From Cellulosimicrobium sp. CUA-896 (GTDB lineage Bacteria; Actinomycetota; Actinomycetes; Actinomycetales; Cellulomonadaceae): 35,985 bases of DNA. Below the pieces are notes generated by a model. The model was not told the origin of the DNA and made no database searches. It worked only from the letters and a program-made list of their open reading frames with translations. The position numbers and the translations under genes are program-made. Shown here in pieces: positions 19,709 to 27,975 of this stretch. How positions within the stretch are numbered: position 1 is the first letter of the stretch; each line of letters starts with the position of its first letter. The stretch spans positions 1 to 35,985 of the forward strand of contig NZ_MKKH01000029.1 in assembly GCF_001942335.1 (NCBI RefSeq), written 5' to 3'.

Positions 19709-20940
19709 TCAGCCCGTGATCGAGGCTGCCATGCGCCCGACCGCCTCCGTGAGCACCCCGACGTTCGTCGCGAGGTTGAGCCGCACGTGCCCCTCCCCTC
19801 CCGGACCGAACCGGCGGCCGTCCTCGAGCGCCACCCCCGCGCGCTCCAGGAACCATGCGCGCGGGTCGCGGGCCACGTCGCCCGGCAGGTCCCGTCCGTC
19901 GAGCCACGCCAGGTACGTCGCCTCCCCGGGCCGGTACCGCACGTGCGGCAGGTGCTCGGCGAGCAGGTCGGTGAGCAGGTGCGCGTTGCGCTCGACGCCG
20001 GCGAGCACGGCGTCGAGCCACTCCTCGCCGTGGTCGAGGGCGGCGACGTGCGCGATCACCGACACGTGCTGCACGCCGTGCGACGCCTCCTCGGGGATGC
20101 GGCGCAGGTCGGCCACGGCCCCGGGCCGGCGAAGGCCAGCGCCGCCTTGAGCCCCGCGAGGTTCCACGCCTTCGACGCGGACACGACGGCCACGGCGTCG
20201 TGCGAGCCCGGGACGGTCAGGAGCGGCGTGTGCGTCGTCGCCGGTCGGGCGTCGAGACCCGGCCGCGTGACCGGCGCGTGGATCTCGTCCGCCACCACGC
20301 GGACGTCGTACCGCGCCGCGAGCGCCAGCGCGGCCTCGAGCTCGGCGGGCGTGTGGGCGGTGCCGGTCGGGTTGTGCGGGTTGCACAGGAGCCAGACGGC
20401 GCGACGACCGCTGCCCTCGCCGCGCCCGTGGGCCGTGGCGCCCGTGGCGTCGGCGAACGCGCGCTCGAGCGCGGCGAGGTCGAGGCGCAGGTCCGGCCCG
20501 AGGGGTGCGGCGACGACCCGGCGGCCCTCGTTCTGCGTGAAGCCGTAGAACGGCGGGTAGACGGGCGGGTTGACCACGACCGCGTCGCCCGGCGAGGTGA
20601 GGACGCGCAGCACCTCGACGATCCCGAGCATGACGTCGGGCAGGGCGCGCGCGGTCGCCGGGTCGGGAGACCAGCCCCACCGCCGCTGCGCGAACCGCGC
20701 GTACGCCTCGGCGTAGGCGGTGCCGTGGTCGTACCCGGTGTCACCGGCGCGCAGGGCGGCCGTCACGGCGTCGACCACCGGCTCGCAGGGCGCGGCGTCC
20801 ATCTCCGCGACCCACAGCGGGAGGACGTCGGGTCCGAACGCCTGCCACTTCACCGACGTCCGGCGTCGGAGCTCGGCCAGCGTCGGGACGTCGAGCGGGG
20901 TGGTGGTCGCGGTGGTGCGCGTCGTCTCCGGGAGGCTCAC
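19709..20940 (-). CDS. PLP-dependent aminotransferase / C-S lyase, MalY/PatB type (frameshift)
   Basis: A fold-type I PLP enzyme of about 410 residues after repair. Family features are present in order: RTSVKWQAFGPDVLPLWVAEMD (N-terminal MalY/PatB signature), GDAVVVNPPVYPPFYGF, WLLCNPHNPTG, VVADEIHAPV (Asp that contacts the pyridine nitrogen), and VSASKAWNLAGLK (Schiff-base Lys). Relatives cleave cystathionine or other C-S bonds, or transaminate. The C-terminal part (RRIPEEASHGVQH through VRLNLATN) lies in another frame; adding one base to the CCCC at 20118-20121 repairs it. The start, ATG 20938-20940, is divergent from the ADH gene. Confidence 0.88.
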
Positions 20941-20966
20941 GAGCCCACCCTAGGTCGCCCCCTCCA

Positions 20967-20991
20967 GGCAGGTACTGCCAGAACCCTGTTC
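20967..20991. promoter_or_regulatory. Two small inverted repeats in the aminotransferase-ADH divergent gap
   Basis: GGCAG-GTA-CTGCC (20967-20979) is followed at once by GAAC-CCT-GTTC (20981-20991). Both are perfect with 3-nt centres and lie between the divergent starts (20940 and 21069). They are plausible sites for the HTH regulator encoded at 22613 or another repressor. Confidence 0.45.
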
Positions 20992-21068
20992 GGCCGTGAC
21001 TCCCACCTCCCCGCCGGTCACGTGTCGAATGGAGGCATCACCCCATCCCCACCACCGTTGGAGACCCC

Positions 21069-22112
21069 ATGAAGGCTGCAGTCATCCACGGCGCCGGCGA
21101 CGTGCGCGTCGAGACGCTTCCCGACCCGACGATCGTCGAGCCCACCGACGCGATCGTGCGCACCGTGCGCGCGTGCGTGTGCGGGTCCGACCTGCACCCC
21201 TACCACTCCATGCCGCACTCCGAGCAGGGCGTGCCGATCGGCCACGAGCTGATCGGCGTCGTCGAGGAGACCGGGTCCGCGGTCACGAGCCTGCGCCGGG
21301 GCGACTTCGTCATCGCGCCGTTCGCGTGGGCGGACAACACGTGCGACGTCTGCCGCGACGGGTTCCAGACCGCGTGCCCGCACGGCGGGTTCTACGGCAA
21401 CCCCGGCAGCCCGGGCGGCCAGCAGGCCGAGCTCGCCCGCATCCCCCAGGCGGACGGCAGCCTCGTCGTCGTGCCCGGCGTCGACGAGACGAGCGACCTC
21501 CTGCCGTCGCTGCTCACGCTGTCCGACGTCTACCTCACCGGCTACCACGCCGCGCACATGGCGCGCGTGGCACCGGGCACGACCGTCACCGTGGTCGGCG
21601 ACGGCGCGGTCGGGCTGTCCGCCGTCCTCGCCTCGCGCCAGATGGGCGCCGAGCGCATCATCCTCATGGGCCGCCACCGGGCGCGCACCGACCTCGGTCG
21701 CGAGTGGGGCGCCACCGACGTCGTCGCCGAGCGCGGCGACGAGGGCGTCCAGCGGGTGCTCGACCTCACGGACGGCCAGGGCAGCCACGTCGTGCTCGAG
21801 GCGGTCGGCCACATGCCCGCCTACGAGCAGTCGTACGGCGTCGTCCGCGCGGGCGGCGTGATCAGCCGCGTCGGCGTGCCGCAGTACGAGGACGCCCCCG
21901 TCGGCTTCGGATCCCTGTTCGGCCGCAACGTCACCCTCACCGGTGGCCCCGCGCCCGTCCGGGCCTACATCGAGGCCGCGATCCCGCAGGTGCTGAGCGG
22001 CGAGATCGAGCCCGGCCGGGTGTTCGACAAGACGGTCGTCCTCGACGACATCGCCGAGGGGTACGCCGCGATGGACCGCCGCGAGTCGCTCAAGACGCTC
22101 GTCACGTTCTGA
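21069..22112 (+). CDS. Zinc-dependent alcohol dehydrogenase family protein
   Basis: A 347-residue MDR enzyme. Catalytic zinc ligands are C38, H59 and E60 (CVCGSD, IGHE); the lobe cysteines C92, C95 and C103 (NTCDVCRDGFQTAC) give three of the usual four structural-zinc cysteines. The nucleotide site is GDGAVG (177-182) in a Rossmann fold; the following GRHRAR suggests NADP(H) preference, as inference. It would oxidise an alcohol or reduce an aldehyde; the substrate is unknown. ATG 21069 follows TTGGAGACCCC. The cupin gene starts 15 bp after its stop, so the two form an operon, and the regulator-SDR-acetyltransferase set follows after a terminator-like hairpin. Confidence 0.9.
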   Translation: MKAAVIHGAGDVRVETLPDPTIVEPTDAIVRTVRACVCGSDLHPYHSMPHSEQGVPIGHELIGVVEETGSAVTSLRRGDFVIAPFAWADNTCDVCRDGFQTACPHGGFYGNPGSPGGQQAELARIPQADGSLVVVPGVDETSDLLPSLLTLSDVYLTGYHAAHMARVAPGTTVTVVGDGAVGLSAVLASRQMGAERIILMGRHRARTDLGREWGATDVVAERGDEGVQRVLDLTDGQGSHVVLEAVGHMPAYEQSYGVVRAGGVISRVGVPQYEDAPVGFGSLFGRNVTLTGGPAPVRAYIEAAIPQVLSGEIEPGRVFDKTVVLDDIAEGYAAMDRRESLKTLVTF

Positions 22113-22127
22113 GAAGGGAAGCAGACC

Positions 22128-22535
22128 ATGAGCACCGAGAAGCTGCCGAGGACCGCGACCGTCAAGGGTCCGGCCGAGTGGTTCACCGGCGACGTGTACT
22201 TCAACGCCTACTACGCGGGGACCGAGCCGTCGCGTGCGCGCCTGAACCTCGTGCGGTTCACGCCCGGCGCGCACACCGCGTGGCACAAGCACGCGGTGGG
22301 TCAGACGCTGCACGTGACCGACGGCGTCGGGTACGTGCAGTCCCGCGGTGAGGAGCTGATCGAGCTCCACCCGGGCGACACCGTCCACACGCCCGCGGGC
22401 GAGTGGCACTGGCACGGTGCGACCGGCGACAGCTTCATGTGCCACCTCGCGCTGTGGGAGGCACCCGAGCCCGGCTCCGACGAGCCCGAGACCACCTGGG
22501 GCGAGCTCCTCACCCCGGAGGAGTACCCGGGCTGA
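22128..22535 (+). CDS. Cupin domain protein
   Basis: A 135-residue single-domain cupin. Metal-binding motif 1 is HKHAVGQTLHV (H53, H55, Q59 in the usual Glu position); motif 2 is PAGEWHWHGA (H94, H96). It resembles the small cupins often paired with alcohol dehydrogenase, AKR or carboxymuconolactone decarboxylase-like genes; the function is unassigned. ATG 22128 follows GAAGGGAAG, 15 bp after the ADH stop, which supports co-translation and a shared pathway. Confidence 0.88.
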   Translation: MSTEKLPRTATVKGPAEWFTGDVYFNAYYAGTEPSRARLNLVRFTPGAHTAWHKHAVGQTLHVTDGVGYVQSRGEELIELHPGDTVHTPAGEWHWHGATGDSFMCHLALWEAPEPGSDEPETTWGELLTPEEYPG

Positions 22536-22543
22536 GCCGTCCG

Positions 22544-22575
22544 GCGCGAGCGGGGGCCCGGTCCCCCGCTCGCGC
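22544..22575 (+). terminator. Hairpin terminator after the ADH-cupin operon
   Basis: GCGCGAGCGGGGG (22544-22556) pairs perfectly with CCCCCGCTCGCGC (22563-22575) around a 6-nt loop. It is 8 bp past the cupin stop and before the HTH regulator's ribosome site, so it partly separates the two units. Confidence 0.75.
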
Positions 22576-22612
22576 GACGGCGCACCGACGTACCGTGAAG
22601 GACGTGGAGGCG

Positions 22613-23521
22613 ATGGACAACCGATCCGAGGTGCGCGAGTTCCTCATGAGCCGTCGCGCGCGCGTGACGCCGCAGCAGGCCGGCATCGAGACGTTCGGCG
22701 ACCGCCGGCGCGTCACGGGGCTGCGTCGCGACGAGGTCGCGCGCCTCGCCGGCGTGAGCGTCGACTACTACACGCGCCTCGAGCGCGGGAACCTCAAGGG
22801 CGTCTCGGACACCGTGCTCGAGACGGTCGCCCACGCGCTCCTGCTCGACGCCGCCGAGCACGACCACCTGTTCGACCTCGCGCGGACGGCGAACGCGGGC
22901 GTGCGGCGCCCGCAGCGCAGCCCCGGCGACACCCCGGTGCGTCCGGAGCTGCAGTACATGCTGGACGCCATCACCGCCGCGCCCGCGTTCATCCAGAACA
23001 ACCGCATGGACCTGGTCGCCGCCAACGCGCTCGGCTGGGCGATGTACGCGCCGATGATCAGGGGGGCCACGCGCACCCCGAACTTCTCGCGCCACATCTT
23101 CCTCGACCCTGCCTCGCACGACTTCTATCCCGACTGGGACCGCGCGGCGTGGACGAACGTGGCCATCCTGCGCCGCGAGGCCGGGCGCAACCCGCACGAC
23201 AAGCGCCTCCAGACGCTCGTGGGCGAGCTGTCCACGCGGTCCGAGACGTTCCGGGAGCTGTGGGCCGCGCACGACGTGCGCCGGCACTACGCGGGGCAGA
23301 AGTCGTTCCGCCACCCGGTCGTCGGTGCCCTCGAGCTCAACTACCAGACGCTCGAGCTGGACGGCGACCCGAACCTCGGCATGACGGTCTACACGGCCAC
23401 GCCCGGGTCGCCGACCGAGCAGTCGCTGCGCCTGCTCGCGTCGTGGGCGGCGTCCGACGACACCGCCCCCCACCACGCGCGGCCGAGCCCGCAGCCCCGC
23501 ACCCAGGAGGAACGCGCATGA
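22613..23521 (+). CDS. XRE-type HTH regulator with MmyB-like ligand domain
   Basis: A 302-residue regulator. The HTH lies at about 36-60 (GLRRDEVARLAGVSVDYYTRLERGN), followed by the MmyB-like C-terminal domain (about 100-285), recognised by QYMLDAITAAPAFIQNNRMDLVAANALGWAMY and the closing HPVVGALELNYQTLEL. Such proteins are common in actinobacteria next to oxidoreductase genes that they control, and the domain is thought to bind a hydrophobic ligand. ATG 22613 follows GTGGAGG. The stop overlaps the next ATG (ATGA at 23518-23521), so regulator and SDR are translationally coupled. Confidence 0.88.
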   Translation: MDNRSEVREFLMSRRARVTPQQAGIETFGDRRRVTGLRRDEVARLAGVSVDYYTRLERGNLKGVSDTVLETVAHALLLDAAEHDHLFDLARTANAGVRRPQRSPGDTPVRPELQYMLDAITAAPAFIQNNRMDLVAANALGWAMYAPMIRGATRTPNFSRHIFLDPASHDFYPDWDRAAWTNVAILRREAGRNPHDKRLQTLVGELSTRSETFRELWAAHDVRRHYAGQKSFRHPVVGALELNYQTLELDGDPNLGMTVYTATPGSPTEQSLRLLASWAASDDTAPHHARPSPQPRTQEERA

Positions 23522-24180
23522 CCACGCTCGCCATCGTCGGAGCCGGCCCGGGACTGGGGCTGGCCGTCGCGCGCCGGTTCGGGCGCGAGGGCTTCTCCGT
23601 CGCGCTCATCGCGCGCGACGCCGCGCATCTCGAGGACCTCGCCGCCCGTCTGCGCGCCGAGGGCGTCACGGCCGCCGGGTTCGTCGCCGACGCCCGCGAC
23701 CGCGCGGCGCTCCGAGGTGCGCTCGACGCGGCCGCCGACGCCCTCGGTCCCGTCGAGGTCCTCCAGTACAGCCCCATCCCGGCGCGCGAGTTCATGAAGC
23801 CGGTGCTCGAGACCACGGCCGACGACCTCGTCGGCCCCCTCGAGATGTCCGTGCTGGGCCCCGCGACCGCCGTCCAGCAGGTCCTCCCCGGCATGCGCGC
23901 GCTCGGTCGCGGCACGGTCCTCTTCCCCAACGGGGGCAGCGCCGTGCGGCCCCGCGATGCCGTGACCGGGACGTCGGTCGCCTTCGCCGGCGAGAGCGCC
24001 TACGCGCAGCTGCTCCACGAGGCCCTGGCGCCCGAGGGCATCCACGTGGCGCAGCTGATCATCCCGCTCGGCATCGGCGGCGGGGAGCCCGACCACGACA
24101 CGGATGCGCTCGCCGAGCGGCTGTGGTCGCTGCACGTCGAGCGCGGTGACTTCCGGACGTTCGTGCGACCGCTCGCATGA
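23518..24180 (+). CDS. Atypical short-chain dehydrogenase/reductase
   Basis: A 220-residue SDR fold protein. The dinucleotide motif GAGPGLG is at 8-14, and VADARDR near 60 is where the adenine ring binds. The usual catalytic Tyr-x3-Lys is degenerate: the matching place reads GESAYAQLLHEAL, with Tyr present but Leu where Lys should be, and the NAG motif is replaced by QYSPIP. It may therefore bind NAD(P) with altered or no reductase activity. It overlaps the upstream regulator (ATGA) and the downstream acetyltransferase (ATGA at 24177-24180), so all three are one translational unit. Confidence 0.82.
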   Translation: MTTLAIVGAGPGLGLAVARRFGREGFSVALIARDAAHLEDLAARLRAEGVTAAGFVADARDRAALRGALDAAADALGPVEVLQYSPIPAREFMKPVLETTADDLVGPLEMSVLGPATAVQQVLPGMRALGRGTVLFPNGGSAVRPRDAVTGTSVAFAGESAYAQLLHEALAPEGIHVAQLIIPLGIGGGEPDHDTDALAERLWSLHVERGDFRTFVRPLA

Positions 24181-24788
24181 GCCGGGACACCGCCCCGGGG
24201 CTCGACGAGCTGCTCGACGCGCTGAACGCCGGCCGCACGATCCCGGGCGGCTCACCGCTGCACGCGGTCATGCACCGGGTGAGCCAGGACGCCCTGCGCC
24301 TCACCGCGGAGCTCAACGGCGCCTACTGCCCTCCCGAGCGGGTGCGGGAGCTGCTCAGCGAGATCACGGGCACGACGGTCGACGAGTCCGTGACGGTGTT
24401 CCCGCCCTTCTCGACCGACTTCGGCAGGAACCTCACCCTGGGCCGGGACGTCTTCGTCAACGCCGGGTGCAAGATCCAGGACCAGGGCGGCGTCACCATC
24501 GGCGACGGCTGCCTCCTCGGGCACAACGCGGTGCTGACGACGCTCGACCACGACCTCGACCCGCGGCGGCGTGCCGACATGCACCCCGCACCGGTCGTCC
24601 TCGGCCGCGCCGTGTGGCTGGGCGCGAACGTCACCGTCCTGCCCGGGGTCACCATCGGGGACGGCGCCGTCGTCGGGGCCGGTGCGGTCGTCACGCGCGA
24701 CGTGCCCGCGGGCACGGTCGCCGTGGGCGTCCCCGCCCGCGTCGTGCGCTCCGTCAGTCCGGAAGGTAACGACGCGGGCCCGCCCTAG
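24177..24788 (+). CDS. Hexapeptide-repeat (LbH) acetyltransferase, maltose O-acetyltransferase-like
   Basis: A 203-residue protein. An N-terminal helical segment (about 5-55) precedes a left-handed beta helix of hexapeptide repeats (VTIGDGCLLGHNAVLTT, VWLGANVTVLPGVTIGDGAV, VVGAGAVVTRDVPAG). The active-site His is expected in TLDHDLDPRRR. The family transfers acetyl from acetyl-CoA to sugars, chloramphenicol or streptogramins; the substrate here is open. It ends the HTH-SDR-acetyltransferase unit, and its stop overlaps the convergent DMT transporter stop by 4 bp with no room for a terminator. GC content and codon use match the neighbours. Confidence 0.88.
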   Translation: MSRDTAPGLDELLDALNAGRTIPGGSPLHAVMHRVSQDALRLTAELNGAYCPPERVRELLSEITGTTVDESVTVFPPFSTDFGRNLTLGRDVFVNAGCKIQDQGGVTIGDGCLLGHNAVLTTLDHDLDPRRRADMHPAPVVLGRAVWLGANVTVLPGVTIGDGAVVGAGAVVTRDVPAGTVAVGVPARVVRSVSPEGNDAGPP

Positions 24789-25630
24789 GTCGGCTCGGGC
24801 GCGGCGGTCCGCTCCCCGCCCGGTGGGGCGGGCTCCTCGGCCGCCGCGTTGGCGGGGCTCGTGGCGAGCGCGACGCAGCCGGCCACGGCGGCCACGGTCG
24901 CGACCGCCGCGGGCACGGCCCACCCGTCGCGCACGACGTCGCCGAGCACGACGAGGCCGACGACCCCCGGGACGAGCACCTCCACGACGGACACCGTTGC
25001 CGCGACGGAACCCACCGCGCCCTTCTCCAGGGCGCGCAGGTATCCGAGCACGCCCGCGGCCCCGGACGCGACGATGGCGAGGGCGAGCGGCTGCAGGACC
25101 GTGTCGAGCAGGTCGCCCGACGCGTGCGCGCCGCGCGCGGCGATCGCCGCGACGGAGTAGCCCAGGCCCCCGAGCAGCGCCAGGAGGATCAAGTGGCCGC
25201 GGCGGTACGCGAGCGCCACACCCGCGAGCAGCGCGAACCCGGCGATCACCATCGCGGTCGTGAACCCGGGGGGCGGCGTGGTGGCGGGCTGCTCGCCCGC
25301 CGACAGCGCGAGGACGACGAGCGCGAGGACGACGACGCCGATCGCGACGAGGTCCGCGCGACGCAACGTCGCGCCGAGCACGAGGCGCGCGAGCACGACG
25401 ACGGCCACGAGCGAGGACGCGACGATCGCCTGCACGACGAACAGCGGCAGGTGGTCGAGGGCCAGCAGCGACAGCAGCCACGCCGCGCCGTCAAGCAGGA
25501 GACCGCCGATGACGAGGGGCTGCGCCATGGCCGCGAGCCCGTGGGCGCGCCGCGTCGCGACCGCCTGCATGATCGTGCTCACCGCGTACGCGAGCGCGGC
25601 TCCCACGGCGGCCGCGACCGAGAGGATCAC
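24785..25630 (-). CDS. EamA/DMT-type membrane transporter
   Basis: A 281-residue protein with about nine to ten hydrophobic segments, beginning VILSVAAAVGAALAYAVSTIMQAVATRRAHG and ending in a Pro/Glu-rich tail. The spacing of helices and small-residue packing (LVIGGLLLDGAAWLLSLLAL, GAVGSVAATVSVVEVLVPGVVG) fits the drug/metabolite transporter superfamily, DMT/EamA-like branch. The substrate is unknown. The GTG start at 25628-25630 overlaps the DedA stop (GTGA, 25627-25630), which decides the start even though GGAGG is too close to act as an ordinary ribosome site: translation is most likely by termination-reinitiation. Confidence 0.82.
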   Translation of the reverse strand: MILSVAAAVGAALAYAVSTIMQAVATRRAHGLAAMAQPLVIGGLLLDGAAWLLSLLALDHLPLFVVQAIVASSLVAVVVLARLVLGATLRRADLVAIGVVVLALVVLALSAGEQPATTPPPGFTTAMVIAGFALLAGVALAYRRGHLILLALLGGLGYSVAAIAARGAHASGDLLDTVLQPLALAIVASGAAGVLGYLRALEKGAVGSVAATVSVVEVLVPGVVGLVVLGDVVRDGWAVPAAVATVAAVAGCVALATSPANAAAEEPAPPGGERTAAPEPT

Positions 25631-26463
25631 CCTCCGATGATCGGGGGCTCCCGGCGGCAGCGCCAGCCCTGCCCGGCGAACGAGGACCGGACAGGGCGCG
25701 GGGAGGTCAGGACCCGGTGTCGCGCCGCACGTCGTCGGGGCGGCTCCCCTCGCGCGACGTCCTCCGGTCGGTCGGGCGCGCGGACGCCTCGCGCGTGGGC
25801 CGGCCGGTCGTCGTCGTGCACCGCGCGCCAGACCCGCGAGACGACGAACCATGCGATCGCGCCGACGACGGCGACGATGACGACCGTCTGGAAGATGCCC
25901 GCGTAGTCCTCGACGACGTGCCAGTTCTCGCCGAGCAGGTAGCCGGCGACGACGAAGATCGTGTTCCAGATCGCGCTCCCGGCGGTGGTGAGCGCGGAGA
26001 ACTTCCACAGGGGCATGCGTTCGATGCCGGCCGGGATCGAGATGAGGCTGCGGAACACCGGGATGAAGCGGCCGAAGAACACCGCGGCGCTGCCGTGGCG
26101 CTCGAAGAACCGCTCGGTGCGGTCGACGTCCTCGACGTCGACGAGCGGGATGCGTTCCGCGAGCCACCGGGTGCGGTCCCGCCCGACGACCGCGCCGACG
26201 GCGTAGAGGGCCAGGGCTCCGACGAGCGACCCCGCCGTCGTCCACACGATCGCCTCGACCACCCCGAAGCTGCCCTGGCTCGCGGTGAAGCCGGCGAGCG
26301 GCAGGATGAGCTCGCTCGGCAGCGGCGGGAAGAGGTTCTCGAGCGCGATGGCGACCGCGGCCCCCACGACGCCCAGCGTCTCCATGAGCCCGACGGCCCA
26401 CCCGGCGACGCCGCTGACGGCCGGCTCCGACGAGGACGCGGCGACGAGGAGACCGGAACCCAT
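25627..26463 (-). CDS. DedA family membrane protein
   Basis: A 278-residue SNARE-associated/DedA protein. Conserved elements are in order: ENLFPPLPSELILPLAG with the essential acidic residue, FFERHGSAAVFFGRFIPVFR with the key Arg, SLISIPAGIERMPLWKF, and SAIWNTIFVVAGYLLGENW. DedA proteins are undecaprenyl-phosphate or phospholipid flippases and support envelope homeostasis and peptide resistance. The Arg/Pro-rich tail of about 50 residues is poorly conserved. The ATG at 26461-26463 has only a weak upstream site. It is followed by the coupled EamA-type gene and is divergent from the pentapeptide-like gene. Together with lysX and the PBP, it is one of several envelope-defence genes in this window. 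Confidence 0.9.
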   Translation of the reverse strand: MGSGLLVAASSSEPAVSGVAGWAVGLMETLGVVGAAVAIALENLFPPLPSELILPLAGFTASQGSFGVVEAIVWTTAGSLVGALALYAVGAVVGRDRTRWLAERIPLVDVEDVDRTERFFERHGSAAVFFGRFIPVFRSLISIPAGIERMPLWKFSALTTAGSAIWNTIFVVAGYLLGENWHVVEDYAGIFQTVVIVAVVGAIAWFVVSRVWRAVHDDDRPAHARGVRAPDRPEDVARGEPPRRRAARHRVLTSPRPVRSSFAGQGWRCRREPPIIGG

Positions 26464-26556
26464 GGTCGTCGAGCCTAGGTGACGTGCCGGGAGCACACCC
26501 GGGGAGCGGTGCGGGATGCTGTGGAGGTTCCGTGGCCATGCCCGAGGAGACCCGCC

Positions 26557-27219
26557 GTGCCCGACGCGCCCCGCACCGCCCCGCCCGCCCTCGACCCCGT
26601 CGCGCTGGACGGTCTCACGCCGGGCGACGCGTACGACCTGGAGCCAGGTGCCGACCTCGAGGGGTTCGAGATCGTCGACCTCCGCCTCGGCACGGTGGAC
26701 CTCGAGGGAGCGAGCGTCTACGCGTCGCGCCTCGCCGGCCTGCGCGCCGACGAGGCCGACCTGCGGCACGCGACCCTCGGGGAGGTCGTCCTCGAGTGCC
26801 TGGACGTACCCGTGGTGCAGGGCGTGCGCGGCCGGTGGCGCGACGTCGAGGTACGGGATGCACGGCTCGGCTCGGCCGAGCTGTACGAGTCGACGTGGGA
26901 CCGCGTGCACCTGCTCGGCTGCAAGCTCGGGTTCGTCAACCTGCGCGGCGCCGAGCTCCGCGACGTGCAGTTCACCGACTGCACGATCGACGAGCTCGAC
27001 CTCGTCCAGGCACGGGCCGCGCGCGTCGCCTTCGCGGGCACGCGGGTGCGGCGGCTCGACGTCCAGGCGTCGACGCTCGAGGACGTCGACCTGCGCGGCG
27101 CGGACCTCGACGAGGTCGCGGGCGTGCGGTCGCTCGCCGGCACGACGGTGACCGCGGACCAGCTCGCGCGGCTCGCGCACCTGCTCGCGGACGGTCTGGG
27201 CATCACGGTCGACGACTGA
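26557..27219 (+). CDS. Pentapeptide-repeat-like protein
   Basis: A 220-residue acidic protein. From about residue 30 to 195 it is built of irregular five-residue steps with Leu/Val at every fifth position (DLRLGTVDLEGASVYASRLA, DLRHATLGEVVLE, DVRGAD-like DLRGADLDEV), which predicts a right-handed quadrilateral beta helix. Related proteins mimic DNA or protect gyrase, but most have no known role. I chose GTG 26557 after GAGGAGACCC; an ATG at 26538 is out of frame. It is transcribed away from dedA. This is the last gene before the mobile-element scar. Confidence 0.78.
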   Translation: MPDAPRTAPPALDPVALDGLTPGDAYDLEPGADLEGFEIVDLRLGTVDLEGASVYASRLAGLRADEADLRHATLGEVVLECLDVPVVQGVRGRWRDVEVRDARLGSAELYESTWDRVHLLGCKLGFVNLRGAELRDVQFTDCTIDELDLVQARAARVAFAGTRVRRLDVQASTLEDVDLRGADLDEVAGVRSLAGTTVTADQLARLAHLLADGLGITVDD

Positions 27220-27308
27220 CGGACCGCGCTGCGGCGTCGGGGTTTCTCTGGGCGCGCACGTGCCCCACGCAAACGCCGACGGCGTGCACCACGCGGTCCG
27301 GCCCCGGG

Positions 27309-27638
27309 TCGGGGGTCCTGGGCAGCCGCAAGATCGTCGGCTGGATCACCGACCCAACCGGGCGACGCCCGCACTTCGACCCGGCCGCCTTCGTCCGTTC
27401 GAGCGACACCGTCTACCGCGTCTCCAAGGAGGGCCGGGGCTCCGCACGGGCGATCACCGCCGCGCTGACGATGGCGATCCTCACCGCGGACGAGCGCGCC
27501 GGCTCGCACGGGGCGGACGGGCGCCTGGCTCCGCCGGCCACCGCGGTGCTGGACGAGGTCGCGAACGTGTGCCGCTGGCGCGAGCTGCCCGGCCTGTACT
27601 CGCACTACGGGTCGCGCGGCATCGTGGTATCCGCGTTC
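27309..27638 (+). pseudogene. Fragment of VirD4/TraG-type conjugation coupling ATPase
   Basis: About 110 codons read GSRKIVGWITDPTGRR, FVRSSDTVYRVSKEGRGSA, TAVLDEVANVCRWRELPGLY and SHYGSRGIVVSAFL. This is the C-terminal ATPase core of actinobacterial VirD4/TraG coupling proteins: LDE(V/A)AN is the Walker B region and GSRGI(V)S(A/T)F the following strand. There is no start codon, the N-terminal half with Walker A is absent, and after SAFL the sequence changes abruptly to an IS3 transposase in a different frame. It is therefore a broken remnant of an integrative conjugative element or plasmid. It cannot be functional here. Confidence 0.8.
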
Positions 27639-27639
27639 T

Positions 27640-27870
27640 TGGGCCTACACCACCCGGGCCAAGAAATCCGGCCTGGTCCCATCGATGGGATCGAGCGGCG
27701 ACTGCTACGACAAGGCCGTCATCGAGAGCCTCTGGTCACGCATGCAAGTCGAGCTCCTTGACCGGCGTCGATGGCGCACCCGCCTGGAGCTGGCGAACGC
27801 GATCTTCGAGCACCTCGAGATCTTCCACAACCGCCAGCGCCGGCACTCGTTGCTGCGTTCTCGAACTCTA
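27640..27870 (+). mobile_element. 3' fragment of an IS3-family transposase (OrfB)
   Basis: From 27640 the frame reads WAYTTRAKKSGLVPSMGSSG, DCYDKAVIESLWSRMQVELL, then LELANAIFEHLEIFHNRQRRHS. This is the last quarter of the IS3 OrfB integrase core: the third acidic residue of the DDE triad is the Glu in VIESLWSRM, and FHNRQRRHS is the standard closing motif. The usual continuation (A-L-G-x-L-S/T-P) is lost: after RRHSLLRSRT no IS3-like sequence remains. The 5' part is missing at the junction with the VirD4 fragment, so this is a deletion remnant, not an active IS. Confidence 0.85.
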
Positions 27871-27952
27871 CGGGTGGCAGCCATCCGGGCGCAGATCACC
27901 GTCGCCTATATCCCAACTTGCTTCCGCGGCCGTCGGGTCGATGGTGCAGGAA

Positions 27953-27974
27953 TGAGTGAGTGTATAGTCACTCA
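27953..27974. promoter_or_regulatory. Palindromic operator overlapping a -10 element
   Basis: TGAGTGA (27953-27959) and TCACTCA (27968-27974) are perfect inverted arms with an 8-nt centre. Most of the -10-like hexamer TATAGT (27963-27968) lies in the centre; its last base is the first of the right arm. A repressor bound here would cover the -10 of the TetR gene that starts at 27976, 2 bp away, so autorepression is the simplest reading. The -35 region is weak. Confidence 0.7.
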
Positions 27975-27975
27975 C

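Noticed and set aside
27309..27638. A complete conjugation gene
   Set aside because: The Walker A half and the C-terminus are missing and the frame ends in IS3 sequence, so it is only a fragment.
26484..27761. A 425-codon open frame running through the pentapeptide-like gene into the VirD4 fragment
   Set aside because: Up to about 27300 it is an off-frame Arg-rich shadow; only its last third is VirD4-like, and the two parts do not form one protein.
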